This document shows positions 1-8,583 of a stretch of DNA of 42,965 nt, in pieces. Under the pieces are notes generated by a model, which worked only from the letters and a program-made list of their open reading frames with translations, was not told the origin of the DNA and made no database searches. Numbering within the stretch: the first letter of the stretch is position 1; every line of letters starts with the position of its first letter. The position numbers and the translations under genes are program-made. The DNA comes from Kitasatospora sp. DSM 101779 (GTDB lineage Bacteria > Actinomycetota > Actinomycetes > Streptomycetales > Streptomycetaceae): contig NZ_JAHTIK010000001.1 of the NCBI RefSeq assembly GCF_025655475.1, positions 5,275,132 through 5,318,096 on the forward strand, read 5' to 3'.

Positions 1-221
1 GGGCGCGCGGCCGGGCGGGCGATGCGGCGCCGGGGGAGGTGCGGCGGCCGGAGTGGAGTCCGCTGGTCGAAACGTGCTCCCCGCCGGGCAGGTGTGCGGA
101 TTAGGCTGGTCGCGTTGGGGCAGCCAGTAGGACCCCCACACGTCGCGGAAGTCCCGCAGCGGGCGCCGGGCGGAGGGGTGCAGTTCCGTACGACCACCGC
201 ACGACCTCGGGAGACACGCAC
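1..221. other. leading non-coding or upstream region of the HAD gene
   Basis: This GC-rich stretch precedes the first gene. No supported gene, tRNA or clear hairpin is visible. A TAGG-containing motif near 103-108 might be a -10 element, but no matching -35 is present. It may hold the promoter of the HAD phosphatase gene or the end of a gene lying outside the window. Confidence 0.4.
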
Positions 222-1001
222 GTGGCAGACCGCAAGCCCATCGAGTCCTGGCTGACCGACATGGACGGCGTCCTCATCCATGAGGGCACGCCGATCCCCG
301 GCGCGGAGGAGTTCCTCCGCCGCCTCCGGGAGTCCGGCAAGCCGTTCCTGGTGCTCACCAACAACTCGATCTACACCCCGCGCGACCTCAGCGCCCGCCT
401 CGCCGGCATGGGCCTCGAGGTACCGGAGGAGTGCATCTGGACCTCCGCCCTCGCCACCGCCAAGTTCCTCAAGAGCCAGCGGCCCGGCGGCACCGCGTAC
501 GTGATCGGCGAGGCCGGTCTCACCACCGCGCTCTACCAGGCCGGCTACGTGCTGACCGACAAGGACCCGGACTACGTGGTGCTCGGCGAGACCCGCACCT
601 ACAGCTTCGAGGCGCTCACCAAGGCGATCCGGCTGATCAACGGCGGTGCCCGGTTCATCTGCACCAACCCGGACGAGACCGGCCCGTCCACCGAGGGCGT
701 GCTGCCGGCCACCGGCTCCGTCGCCGCACTCATCACCAAGGCGACGGGCGTCGAACCGTACTTCGTCGGCAAGCCCAACCCGCTGATGATGCGTGAGGCG
801 CTCAACACCGCCGGGGCACACTCGGAGACCGCCGCGATGATCGGCGACCGGATGGACACCGACGTGGTGTCCGGCATGGAGGCCGGCATGGAGACGATCC
901 TCGTCCTGACCGGCCTCACCTCACCGGCCGACGTCGAGCGGTTCCCGTACCGGCCGACGCGCGTCGTGAAGTCGATCGCCGACCTGATCGACGAGATCTA
1001 G
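222..1001 (+). CDS. HAD-IIA family hydrolase (NagD-like phosphatase)
   Basis: A 259-residue cytosolic phosphatase of the haloacid dehalogenase superfamily, subfamily IIA (NagD / p-nitrophenyl phosphatase type). The nucleophile motif DMDGV sits at residues 13-17, motif II is the LTNNS segment near residues 45-50, the catalytic lysine is in GKPNP near residue 183, and the metal-binding acidic motif GDRMDTD lies near residue 208. The long C2-type cap between motifs II and III matches subfamily IIA. Length is normal. The start is a GTG at 222 with no strong Shine-Dalgarno sequence; the nearest purines are GGGAG about 10 bases upstream. Family members dephosphorylate small phosphosugars or nucleotides; the substrate here cannot be read from the sequence. 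The next gene begins 89 bp downstream on the same strand. Confidence 0.9.
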   Translation: MADRKPIESWLTDMDGVLIHEGTPIPGAEEFLRRLRESGKPFLVLTNNSIYTPRDLSARLAGMGLEVPEECIWTSALATAKFLKSQRPGGTAYVIGEAGLTTALYQAGYVLTDKDPDYVVLGETRTYSFEALTKAIRLINGGARFICTNPDETGPSTEGVLPATGSVAALITKATGVEPYFVGKPNPLMMREALNTAGAHSETAAMIGDRMDTDVVSGMEAGMETILVLTGLTSPADVERFPYRPTRVVKSIADLIDEI

Positions 1002-1090
1002 ACCGGATTCAGCAGTCGCACCGCCGCCGCGGGCGGGCCTTCTCGGGCCGGCGCCGCGGCGGCGGTGTCGTTCGAGCCCGAGGGGGAGCA

Positions 1091-2344
1091 GTGGAACGGG
1101 CAACAGGAGTGGGAAGACCGCGGATGGAACAGGAGGAGCCGGCCGACTCGGGCGTGGTGTCCGGGGTGGCGGCGGAAGTGGTGTCCGGGGTGGTGGACGC
1201 CTCGGGTTCGCGGGACGTGGCGGAGACGTCGGGAGGGGTGGACGAGAAGCGGGTGACCTGGGCGGAGCTCTACTTCGACCTGGTCTTCGTCTTCGCCGTG
1301 ACCCAGGTGTCCCAGCTGCTGCACCACCACCACGACTGGGCCGGGGCGGGCCGGGCGCTGGTGGCCTTCGCGCCCGTGTACTGGTGCTGGGTCGGGACGA
1401 CCGTGCAGGCCAACATCCGCGACGTCGACACCCCGCGCGACCGGATCGGGATCTTCGGCGTCGGCCTCTGCGGCCTGTTCATGGCCCTCGCCCTGCCCGG
1501 CGCCTACGGGGCCCGCGGACTGCTCTTCGGCGCCGGCTACTGGGCCGCCCGGCTGGTCCTGCTGTGGCTGGTCCGCGGCATCCGCGGGGCCTGGACCGGC
1601 CCGTACGGCGTCGGGGTCGCCGTCAGCGGCCCGCTGATGCTCCTCGGCGGCACGGTGGACGGCCCCGCCCGGACCACCCTGTGGGCCGCCGGCGCCTGCT
1701 GCGACCTGGCCGCACCACTGGTCTTCCGCCGCCGCCTGGCCGTCGTGAACTACCACCCCGGCCATCTGCCGGAGCGCTTCGGGCTCTTCCTGCTCGTGGC
1801 GCTCGGCGAGTCCATCGTGGGCATTGGCGGACCGGTCGCCGACTCCCGCCTGCACACCGGTCAACTGCTGTCGGTGGCAGTCGCCTTCGCCATCTCCTGC
1901 GCCCTGTGGTGGCTCTACTTCGGCTTCGCCTCGGACGCCATGCGGTTCGCCGTGGAGACGGCGGCCTCCCGCCGCGACATGATCCGCTGGGTGTTCTCGT
2001 ACGGCCACCTAGTGCTGATCGCCGGTGTCATCGCCGTCGCGGTCGGCTTCGGCGAGACCGTCGCCGAACCGGCCCACGCGCTCGGGCTCGGTACCGTCGC
2101 GCTACTGTACGGCGGCTGCGTGCTCTACCTGCTGTCGTTCAGCTACACGCGCTGGATGATGTTCGGCAAGGTCTCGCCGACCCGACTGGTGGCCGCGGTC
2201 CTCGTCCTCGTCCTGCTGCCGCTCATGCCGGACCTGCCGGCCCTCACCGCCCTGACCGCACTGGCGGTCGTGCTCGTCGGACTCAACGGGGTCGAGCACG
2301 TGCGGGTACGCCGGGCCGGCCTTCGAGCGGAGGCCGAGGCTTAG
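1091..2344 (+). CDS. low temperature requirement protein A (LtrA) family membrane protein, copy 1
   Basis: An integral membrane protein of 417 residues from GTG 1091, preceded by GAGGGGG about 5 bases upstream; an ATG at 1124 is an alternative start. The first roughly 55 residues are acidic and contain a short internal repeat (VVSGV twice). The LtrA signatures follow: WAELYFDLVFVFAVTQ, a second LtrA block PERFGLFLLVALGES, and about 9-11 hydrophobic helices in total. LtrA was named from a Listeria low-temperature mutant; its biochemical role is not established. A paralogue lies in the same window at 26324-27547, sharing the [EL]LxFDLxFVxAVxQV and ERxGLFxLxxLGE blocks but with little other identity visible. 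It may be cotranscribed with the HAD gene 89 bp upstream. Confidence 0.88.
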   Translation: MERATGVGRPRMEQEEPADSGVVSGVAAEVVSGVVDASGSRDVAETSGGVDEKRVTWAELYFDLVFVFAVTQVSQLLHHHHDWAGAGRALVAFAPVYWCWVGTTVQANIRDVDTPRDRIGIFGVGLCGLFMALALPGAYGARGLLFGAGYWAARLVLLWLVRGIRGAWTGPYGVGVAVSGPLMLLGGTVDGPARTTLWAAGACCDLAAPLVFRRRLAVVNYHPGHLPERFGLFLLVALGESIVGIGGPVADSRLHTGQLLSVAVAFAISCALWWLYFGFASDAMRFAVETAASRRDMIRWVFSYGHLVLIAGVIAVAVGFGETVAEPAHALGLGTVALLYGGCVLYLLSFSYTRWMMFGKVSPTRLVAAVLVLVLLPLMPDLPALTALTALAVVLVGLNGVEHVRVRRAGLRAEAEA

Positions 2345-2515
2345 CACCCTGCGGCGTGACCGGTGTGGATTCCCGGTCGATCCACCGGGGATCCGGCGGG
2401 GAGGCGGGCGGGCGGAGCGGGTTGTCGGTCCGGGTGTGTAGCGTTCAGGGTCGTAGGAAGTCGTACGTCGGAGGCGACCGCTGCGCAGTGCGGCGCGGTC
2501 GGTGGGAGGTTTGTC

Positions 2516-3226
2516 GTGACGGATCTGGCTGAGGCGGCCGTGGACGCCGGTTTCGAGCTGCCCGAGTCCTGGCAGGACGTGCTCGCGGACGAGGTCGGCA
2601 AGCCGTACTTCGCACAGCTGGCCGCTTTCGTGGCCGGCGAGCGCGCCGAGCACCAGGTCTTCCCGCCGAGCGGGCAGGAGTTCTCCGCGCTGGCGGCGAC
2701 CCCGTACGACAAGGTCCGCGTGCTGGTCCTCGGTCAGGACCCGTACCACGACGACGGCCAGGCCCACGGCATGAGCTTCTCCGTCCTGCCGGGCACCAAG
2801 ACCCCGCCGTCGCTGCGCAACATCTTCAAGGAGATGGACGCCGACCTCGGCATCCCCGCCCCCGACAACGGCTACCTGATGCACTGGGCGGAGCAGGGCG
2901 TCCTGCTGCTCAACGCGGTGCTGACGGTGCGTGCGCACGAGCCGAACTCGCACAAGGCCAAGGGCTGGGAGAAGTTCACCGACGCGGTGATCAAGGCCGT
3001 CAGCGAGCGCGAGGAGCCCTGCGTCTTCGTGCTGTGGGGCAACTACGCGAAGAAGAAGCTGCCGCTGATCGACACCACCCGCCACGTCGTCGTGCAGGGT
3101 GCGCACCCGTCGCCGCTGTCCGCGAAGCTCTTCTTCGGCAGCAAGCCGTTCTCGCAGATCAACGCCGCGCTGGAGGGCTTCGGCGCCGAGGCGATCGACT
3201 GGACGATCCCGAACCTGAACGACTGA
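2516..3226 (+). CDS. ung: uracil-DNA glycosylase, family 1
   Basis: Removes uracil from DNA as the first step of base excision repair in the cytoplasm. The water-activating motif GQDPYHD is at residues 73-79 and the DNA-minor-groove loop HPSPLSA begins at H197; both are intact. The length of 236 residues is slightly above the usual 220-230. GTG 2516 is chosen because GGGAGG lies about 8 bases upstream and the protein then begins VTDLAEAAVDAGFELPESW, like other actinomycete Ung proteins; the frame stays open upstream to 2363 but that part is not protein-like. It stands alone and ends in front of a strong two-tier hairpin that separates it from the convergent CoA-transferase operon. Confidence 0.95.
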   Translation: MTDLAEAAVDAGFELPESWQDVLADEVGKPYFAQLAAFVAGERAEHQVFPPSGQEFSALAATPYDKVRVLVLGQDPYHDDGQAHGMSFSVLPGTKTPPSLRNIFKEMDADLGIPAPDNGYLMHWAEQGVLLLNAVLTVRAHEPNSHKAKGWEKFTDAVIKAVSEREEPCVFVLWGNYAKKKLPLIDTTRHVVVQGAHPSPLSAKLFFGSKPFSQINAALEGFGAEAIDWTIPNLND

Positions 3227-3240
3227 CCGGCGTACGGGAG

Positions 3241-3278
3241 GGCCGGCCGTACGCTGTGAGGGCAGCGAGCGGCCGGCC
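3241..3278. terminator. two-tier hairpin between convergent ung and CoA-transferase genes
   Basis: An outer stem GGCCGGCCG (3241-3249) pairs with CGGCCGGCC (3270-3278), and an inner stem CGCTG (3252-3256) pairs with CAGCG (3263-3267). There is no U-tract, as is common in actinomycetes. The position between two convergent 3' ends suggests a bidirectional terminator. Confidence 0.75.
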
Positions 3279-3357
3279 TTCCGCGTCTTCGAGGGTGGTA
3301 CCGGTTGTTGCCGCGGGTCCAGGGGCCCGGCGCTCGGGGCGGCTGTGGCTGCGGGGC

Positions 3358-4146
3358 TCAGACCAGGGCGGTGGGGGTACCGGCGGTGACCCGCGTGTCG
3401 GCTGCGAGCCCGGGGGAGAGGCGCAGCGGCGGCTCGGTGGCGGCGCGGACCTCCTCGACCGTACGGCCGGCGGCCACCTCCATCAGCACCAGGCCGTGCG
3501 GGGTGACGTCGAGCACGGCGAGGTCGGTGACGATCCGGTGCACCACGCCCCGGCCGGTGGCCGGGAGCGACAGCTCGTCGACGATCTTCGGTGTACCGTC
3601 CTTGGCGGTGTGCTCCATCACCACGATCAGCCGGCGTGCGCCGTGCACGAGGTCCATGGCGCCGCCCATGCCCTTGACCATCTTGCCGGGGATCATCCAG
3701 TTCGCCAGGTCGCCCGAGGCGGACACCTGCATCGCGCCGAGAACGGACACGTCGATCCGGCCCGCCCGGATCATGCCGAACGAGAAGGCCGAGTCGAAGT
3801 AGGAGGCGCCGGCCTCGACCGTCACCGTCTCCTTGCCCGCGTTGATCAGGTCCGGGTGCTCGGTGCCCTCCTGCGGGTACGGCCCCACGCCGAGGATCCC
3901 GTTCTCCGAGTGCAGCACGACGTGCACGCCGGGCGGGAGGTGATTGGGGATCAGGGTCGGCAGGCCGATCCCCAGGTTCACGTACTGTCCGTCGCGCAGC
4001 TCCCGGGCGGCCCGGGCGGCGAGCGCGTCCCGGGGGTCGAGCCCGCCCGTGCGGGCGAGCGGTGCCGCGTCCGGTGGGGTGCGGCGGTCCTGGTCCTGCT
4101 TCTGGTGCTGGTTCTGGTGCCGGTTCTGGTGGTGCGGAGCGGGCAT
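3358..4146 (-). CDS. 3-oxoacid CoA-transferase, subunit B
   Basis: The beta subunit of a class I CoA-transferase that moves CoA between acyl donors such as succinyl-CoA and a 3-oxoacid. The active-site glutamate motif SENGILG is present with the catalytic Glu at residue 81, followed by the conserved GGAMDLVHGARR segment. It is 262 residues, about 45 longer than usual, because of an N-terminal tail rich in His, Gln and Asn (about residues 5-22) encoded by a short degenerate repeat around 4090-4136. ATG 4146 is chosen for the excellent CAGGAGG about 6 bases upstream; it begins only 2 bp after the stop of subunit A, so the two are translated as a unit. The natural acceptor (acetoacetate, 3-oxoadipate or another acid) cannot be decided from sequence alone. 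Confidence 0.92.
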   Translation of the reverse strand: MPAPHHQNRHQNQHQKQDQDRRTPPDAAPLARTGGLDPRDALAARAARELRDGQYVNLGIGLPTLIPNHLPPGVHVVLHSENGILGVGPYPQEGTEHPDLINAGKETVTVEAGASYFDSAFSFGMIRAGRIDVSVLGAMQVSASGDLANWMIPGKMVKGMGGAMDLVHGARRLIVVMEHTAKDGTPKIVDELSLPATGRGVVHRIVTDLAVLDVTPHGLVLMEVAAGRTVEEVRAATEPPLRLSPGLAADTRVTAGTPTALV

Positions 4147-4148
4147 GG

Positions 4149-4910
4149 TCAGGCCTCCTGGGCAATCGGGCGGACGGTGCGGCGCTCGATCCGGCGGTCC
4201 GCGGGATCGGCGGCGACGACCCGGTCGACGTAGACACCCGGCAGGTGCACCGCGTCCGGCGGGAGCTCGCCCGGTTCGACGATCAGATCGGCCTCGACCA
4301 CGGTGACCCGCCCGGCGGTGGCGCACAGCGGATTGAAGTTGCGGGCGGCCGCGTGGAAGACGCAGTTGCCGTGGCGGTCGGCCACCTCGGCCCTGACCAG
4401 CGCGAAGTCCGCGGTGATCGCCTCCTCCAACAGGTAGCGTCGGCCGCCGAACTCGCGGACCTCCTTCGCGGGCGAGGCGACCGCCACCGAGCCGTCGACG
4501 GCGTACCGCCAGGGCAGACCCCCTTCCTCGACCTGCGTGCCCGCGCCTGCCGGGGTGTAGAAGGCGGGGATGCCGGCACCCCCGGCGCGCAGCCGCTCGG
4601 CCAGCGTGCCCTGTGGGGTCAGCTCGACCTCCAGCTCACCACTCAGGTACTGCCGGGCGAACTCCTTGTTCTCGCCGACGTACGAGGACGTCATCCGGGC
4701 GATCCGGCCCGCGCGCAGCAGCAGGCCGAGGCCCCAGTCGTCGACGCCGCAGTTGTTGGAGACGATGCGCAGCCCGGACGTGCCGGCCGCCGCGAGCGCG
4801 CCCAGCAGGGTGCTCGGGATGCCGCAGAGGCCGAATCCGCCGACGGCGAGAGTCGCTCCGTCCGGGATGTCCTCGACCGCGCGGTCGGGGGAGTCAAGGA
4901 CCTTGTCCAA
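4149..4910 (-). CDS. 3-oxoacid CoA-transferase, subunit A
   Basis: The alpha subunit of the same class I CoA-transferase. The CoA-transferase signature GGFGLCGIP is at residues 24-32, and ENKEFARQYLSGELEVELTP is the expected middle block. The length of 253 residues is normal. The start is TTG 4910: GAGGTGA lies about 8 bases upstream, and no ATG or GTG is in frame nearby. It is the first gene of a two-gene operon with subunit B and diverges from the ABC-transporter operon that starts at 5457. The region just upstream of the start is exceptionally G-rich on the plus strand (see 4925-4966), so the 5' leader of this mRNA would be C-rich. Confidence 0.93.
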   Translation of the reverse strand: MDKVLDSPDRAVEDIPDGATLAVGGFGLCGIPSTLLGALAAAGTSGLRIVSNNCGVDDWGLGLLLRAGRIARMTSSYVGENKEFARQYLSGELEVELTPQGTLAERLRAGGAGIPAFYTPAGAGTQVEEGGLPWRYAVDGSVAVASPAKEVREFGGRRYLLEEAITADFALVRAEVADRHGNCVFHAAARNFNPLCATAGRVTVVEADLIVEPGELPPDAVHLPGVYVDRVVAADPADRRIERRTVRPIAQEA

Positions 4911-5456
4911 GGGGTCACCTCACTGGGGGGCGGGGGTGGACGCGGGGGTGTGGGTGTGGGTGTGGGGCTGCTGCTGTCCGAGGTCGTACGGCCGGGTGTC
5001 CGGTGGCCGGGTGCCCGACCCAACGGATGGCCGGGTGCCCGACCGACGGACCGGGCGGCCCGTCGATCGGAGGCTCGCGGATCGACAGAAGGGTGGGCGA
5101 GCGCCTGGTCGGCAGACCCGTCGGGACACGCGGTTCGCCCGGTCCTTCGGGATGGGTGGTCAGGCCGCGCGGGAGCGGGTGCTGACGGTGGTTCGGCGTG
5201 GTCGGCGGACCTGCCGGGGCCGGTCGGGCTCCTCCACACTCGCCCCGGGACGCGGTCCCTTCCATGGCGGTGCCCGACATTCGGTGCGCGCCGCCCATGG
5301 GGTCGCGCCACACGGGTCGCCCCGCGGCGCTCCGACATGGCTGAGGGCCACACAGCCGAGGCGGTCGGTGCGTCGTGCGGCCATATGTCCCCGGACCGGC
5401 CGCACTCCTACGGTTCCGGCATCCACCCCGAAGCGATCCCCCAGGAGCCGGCCGCC
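4911..5456. promoter_or_regulatory. 546-bp divergent intergenic region between CoA-transferase and ABC-transporter operons
   Basis: No protein-like frame is visible. The left end holds G-tracts with quadruplex potential (4925-4966). A 17-bp direct repeat of the type TGGCCGGGTGCCCGACC occurs around 5004-5020 and again at 5028-5044, with a related partial copy near 4989. This gap must contain the promoters of both operons, but I cannot identify convincing -35/-10 pairs. Confidence 0.5.
4925..4966 (+). repeat. G-tract cluster with G-quadruplex potential and GTGGGT repeats
   Basis: Seven runs of three or more G occur within 42 bases, ending in three consecutive GTGTGGG-like units. The cluster begins about 14 bp upstream of the TTG start of CoA-transferase subunit A, on the template strand for that gene. 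Confidence 0.6.
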
Positions 5457-6782
5457 ATGCGCAACTCAGCACTTCTCCGCGTCAGATCCCTCGGTGCAGC
5501 CCCGGCCGCGTCCCCGGCCGCGTCCACGGCTGCTTCCGGAGCGCGCGGAGTCTCGGGCGGCTCGCGGCGCCTCGGACGCCGGGTCGCCGTCCTGGCAGCG
5601 TGCAGTGTGCTGGCGGTCGGCTGCGCCAAGGCCGGCACGGCGGGGACGGACACCGCGAGCGGGAGCGGCGCCGGGGCGTCGAGCCCGGTCAAGGTCGGCC
5701 TGCTCTACTCCAAGACCGGCCCGCTCGCCGCGTACGGCAAGCAGTACCTGGAGGGCTTCAAGGCGGGCCTCGACTACGCGACCAAGGGCACCGGCGCGGT
5801 GGACGGCCACCCGATCGAGTTCGTCGAGCAGGACGACGCAGGCGACCCCGCCAAGGCGGTGTCCGGCGCCAAAGAGTTGATCGGCAAGGGCTACAAGATC
5901 CTCGCCGGCTCCACCGCCTCCGGCGTGGCCCTGCAGGTGGCGCCCTTCGCCGCGCAGAACAAGGTGCTCTTCATCAGCGGCCCGGCCGCCGCCGACAAGG
6001 TCACCGCGCTCAACAAGTACACCTTCCGCTCCGGCCGCCAGTCATACCAGGACACCCTGACCGCGGCCTCGTTCGTGGGGGACGCCAAGGGCAAGAAGGT
6101 GACGGTGCTCGCCCAGGACAGCGCCTTCGGGCAGGCGAACGTGGCCGCCGTGAAGGCCGTCCTCGGCAAGGAGGGCGCCACGGTCGACGCCGTCCTCGCC
6201 CCGCCCAGCGCGACCGACCTGACCCCGTTCGCCACCCAGGCCAAGGCCGCCAAGCCCGACCTGCTGTTCGTCGCCTGGGCCGGTGAGACCGCCGCCGCCC
6301 TGTGGACCTCGCTCAACCAGCAGGACGTCTTCTCCTCCACCCGCGTGGTCACCGGCCTCGACCTCGCCGCCTCGTACCCGCTCTTCGGAGCTGCGGGCGA
6401 GAAGATCTCCTTCCTGAACCACTACTTCGCCGGTGCGGCCGGGACGGACATCGAGAAGGCGATGACCGAGTCCGTCGTCAAGGGCGGCAGCAAGCCGGAC
6501 ATCTTCACTCCCGACGGCTTCACCGCCGCTCAGATGGTGGTCCACGCGATCGAGGCCAACAAGGGCTCCGCCGACGACACCGCCGCACTGGTGAAGGCGC
6601 TGGAGGGGTGGAGCTTCGACGGTGTGAAGGGCCATCTCACCGTTCGCGCCGAGGACCACGCCCTGCTGCAGCCGATGTTCCAGGTGCGCCTGACCGGTAC
6701 GGGGGCCGCCGCCAAGCCCACCGTGGAGAAGGTCCTCCCCGCCGAGCAGGTGGCGCCGCCCGTTCTCGCGATGGTGGGCTGA
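5457..6782 (+). CDS. ABC transporter substrate-binding lipoprotein, branched-chain amino acid (HAAT) family
   Basis: An extracytoplasmic type I periplasmic-binding protein of 441 residues that should deliver its ligand to the permeases encoded downstream. The lipobox LAVGC gives the lipidated cysteine at residue 56, after an unusually long n-region of about 40 residues containing an Ala-Pro-Ser repeat near residues 14-28. The mature part begins PVKVGLLYSKTGPLAAYGKQ, typical of the Leu/Ile/Val-binding fold, followed by a two-lobe domain. ATG 5457 has AGGAG at 5443-5447, the only good start. The HAAT family covers amino acids, short-chain amides, urea and aromatic or aliphatic carboxylates; the ligand is unknown here. 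First gene of a six-gene operon, 2 bp before the next start. Confidence 0.93.
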   Translation: MRNSALLRVRSLGAAPAASPAASTAASGARGVSGGSRRLGRRVAVLAACSVLAVGCAKAGTAGTDTASGSGAGASSPVKVGLLYSKTGPLAAYGKQYLEGFKAGLDYATKGTGAVDGHPIEFVEQDDAGDPAKAVSGAKELIGKGYKILAGSTASGVALQVAPFAAQNKVLFISGPAAADKVTALNKYTFRSGRQSYQDTLTAASFVGDAKGKKVTVLAQDSAFGQANVAAVKAVLGKEGATVDAVLAPPSATDLTPFATQAKAAKPDLLFVAWAGETAAALWTSLNQQDVFSSTRVVTGLDLAASYPLFGAAGEKISFLNHYFAGAAGTDIEKAMTESVVKGGSKPDIFTPDGFTAAQMVVHAIEANKGSADDTAALVKALEGWSFDGVKGHLTVRAEDHALLQPMFQVRLTGTGAAAKPTVEKVLPAEQVAPPVLAMVG

Positions 6783-6784
6783 TC

Positions 6785-7732
6785 GTGAAGCAGCCATCCG
6801 CATCCCGGCCCGGCCCGGGGCAGCCCGCCGCCGGCGCCGGACCGTCGGGGGCCGGCAGTTCGGTGGGCGTTTCGGCACCGGCCGTGGCCGGCGGCTCGGT
6901 GGGCGTCCCCGGACCGGCCGCGGCCGGCGGCTCGGTGGGTATCCCGGAACCGGTGGGCGGGAGTGCGGCCGTGGGGCGGAGCCAGGCCCCGGTCCTGCGG
7001 CTGGCGGGGCTCGGCTGGTCGGTCCGGGGGGCGCCGATCGTGGAGGACGTCTCCTTCACCGTGGGGGAGGGCGAGTTCGTCGCCTTCATCGGACCCAACG
7101 GTGCGGGCAAGACCTCCCTCTTCAACCTGATCTCCGGGATCTACCCGGCGAGCCACGGCAGGCTGGAGCTGGACGGGTCGGACATCACGGACCAGCCCGT
7201 GCACGCACGGGCCCGGCGCGGGATCGGGCGGACGTTCCAGACCTCCTCACTGTGGGGTGGGATGACGGTTGCCGAGCACGTACGGCTGGCCGCGCAGGCC
7301 GCCGCCGGACCGGCCGCCTCGTACCGGTTCTGGCGCCGGGCCGACCGGTACACGACGCAGGTCGCCGAGACGTTGGAGCGCACCGACCTCGGGCACCGGG
7401 CGGACACCCTGGCGAACGCCCTCTCGCACGGAGAGAAGCGCAAGCTCGAACTGGCCGTGCTGCTGGTCGCGGAGCCCCGGCTGATCCTGCTCGACGAACC
7501 GATGGCCGGCGTCAGCGCGGAGGAGGTGCCCGCCCTCACCGAACTGATCCGCTCGGTGCACCGGGAGTCGGGCCGGACGGTGCTGATGGTGGAACACCAC
7601 ATGGATGTCCTGCTCGGCCTCGCCGACCGGCTCGCCGTGATGCACCACGGCACCCTCCTGGCACTGGACACGCCTGCCGCCGTGATGGCGGATCCCACCG
7701 TGCAGCAGGCCTACCTGGGTGAGGCGCTGTGA
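6785..7732 (+). CDS. livG: HAAT-family ABC transporter ATP-binding protein (LivG-type)
   Basis: A cytoplasmic ATPase of 315 residues that energises import with the LivF, LivH and LivM proteins encoded next to it. Walker A GPNGAGKT is at residues 103-110, the ABC signature is the variant LSHGEKRK starting at residue 213 (typical of LivG rather than LSGGQ), and Walker B RLILLDEP follows. The GTG start at 6785 lies 2 bp after the upstream stop. The first about 70 residues are a Gly/Pro/Ser/Val-rich extension made of three 36-bp repeats (6854-6961) not found in usual LivG proteins of about 250 residues; no better start lies between the extension and the ABC domain. It overlaps the next gene by GTGA. 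Confidence 0.93.
   Translation: MKQPSASRPGPGQPAAGAGPSGAGSSVGVSAPAVAGGSVGVPGPAAAGGSVGIPEPVGGSAAVGRSQAPVLRLAGLGWSVRGAPIVEDVSFTVGEGEFVAFIGPNGAGKTSLFNLISGIYPASHGRLELDGSDITDQPVHARARRGIGRTFQTSSLWGGMTVAEHVRLAAQAAAGPAASYRFWRRADRYTTQVAETLERTDLGHRADTLANALSHGEKRKLELAVLLVAEPRLILLDEPMAGVSAEEVPALTELIRSVHRESGRTVLMVEHHMDVLLGLADRLAVMHHGTLLALDTPAAVMADPTVQQAYLGEAL
6854..6961 (+). repeat. three 36-bp tandem repeats in the 5' part of livG
   Basis: Units lie at 6854-6889, 6890-6925 and 6926-6961. The first two are about 85% identical and the third is more diverged at its end. They encode GGSVGVPGP-type repeats of 12 residues, an in-frame expansion inside the N-terminal extension. Confidence 0.8.
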
Positions 7733-8583
7733 CGGACGACTCCTCTCTGACGCAGGATCGGAAGGCAGCAGCGAACGGACAGGTGCCTGGCGCCGCTGAG
7801 GCGCCGGCGCCGCTCCTCGCGGTGCGGGACCTGCGGGTGGTCATCGACGGTCTGCACATCCTGCACGGCGTGGACCTCGACGTCGCTCCCACGGGTGTGA
7901 CCGCCCTGCTCGGCCGCAACGGCGCGGGCAAGACCACCACCGCCAAAGCGATCATGGGCCTGGTGCCACGAACGGGCAGCCTCCTGTTCGGCGGCGTCGA
8001 ACTGGCCGTCCTGCCGACGCACCTGGTGGTCCGGCAGGGCATCGGCTACGCCCCGGAGGACCGCGGCATCTTCGCCGGTCTCACCGTCGCCGAGAACCTC
8101 CGGCTGGCCGAGCGCGATGCCGAGCCCGCCTACGACCTGGTCCACGAGCTCTTCCCGGAACTGCGGAAGCGCTCCCGACAGGCGGCCGGGACGCTCTCCG
8201 GGGGCCAGCAGCAGATGGTGGCGATCGGCCGCACCCTGCTCAACCGCAACCGTCTGATCATCGCCGACGAGCCCACGAAGGGGCTGGCCCCGAAGATCGT
8301 CTCGGAGGTGGCCGAGGTGCTGGCCCGAGCGGCGGAACGGGTGCCGATCCTGCTGGTCGAGCAGAACCTCGCACTGGTGCGGCGGCTGGCCGGCCGCTGC
8401 ACCGTCCTCGCGGACGGCCGAACCGTCCACCAGGGCGACACCGCCGAACTGCTGGCGGACGAGGAGGCCTCGCGCCGGCTGCTCGGGGTCGGCAGCAGGC
8501 GCGCTTCTGCCGCCGCCGAGCAGACCGGGGCCGATGGCCCGGCCCGTCCCGTCGAATCCGTTACGGAGGTGACCTCCACATGA
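7729..8583 (+). CDS. livF: HAAT-family ABC transporter ATP-binding protein (LivF-type)
   Basis: The second ATPase of the importer, 284 residues. Walker A GRNGAGKT is near residues 62-69, the signature LSGGQQQ near 157-163, Walker B LIIADEP near 177-183, and the LivF marker YAPEDRGIF is present. GTG 7729 overlaps the livG stop by 4 bp, indicating translational coupling. An N-terminal leader of about 30 residues and an Ala/Glu-rich C-terminal tail of about 30 residues extend the usual 235-residue core. It overlaps the next gene by ATGA. Confidence 0.94.
   Translation: MTDDSSLTQDRKAAANGQVPGAAEAPAPLLAVRDLRVVIDGLHILHGVDLDVAPTGVTALLGRNGAGKTTTAKAIMGLVPRTGSLLFGGVELAVLPTHLVVRQGIGYAPEDRGIFAGLTVAENLRLAERDAEPAYDLVHELFPELRKRSRQAAGTLSGGQQQMVAIGRTLLNRNRLIIADEPTKGLAPKIVSEVAEVLARAAERVPILLVEQNLALVRRLAGRCTVLADGRTVHQGDTAELLADEEASRRLLGVGSRRASAAAEQTGADGPARPVESVTEVTST

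Noticed and set aside
4911..5456. Small genes in the divergent gap
   Set aside because: Open frames there lack ribosome sites and give Arg/Pro/Gly-rich products built on the G-rich repeats.
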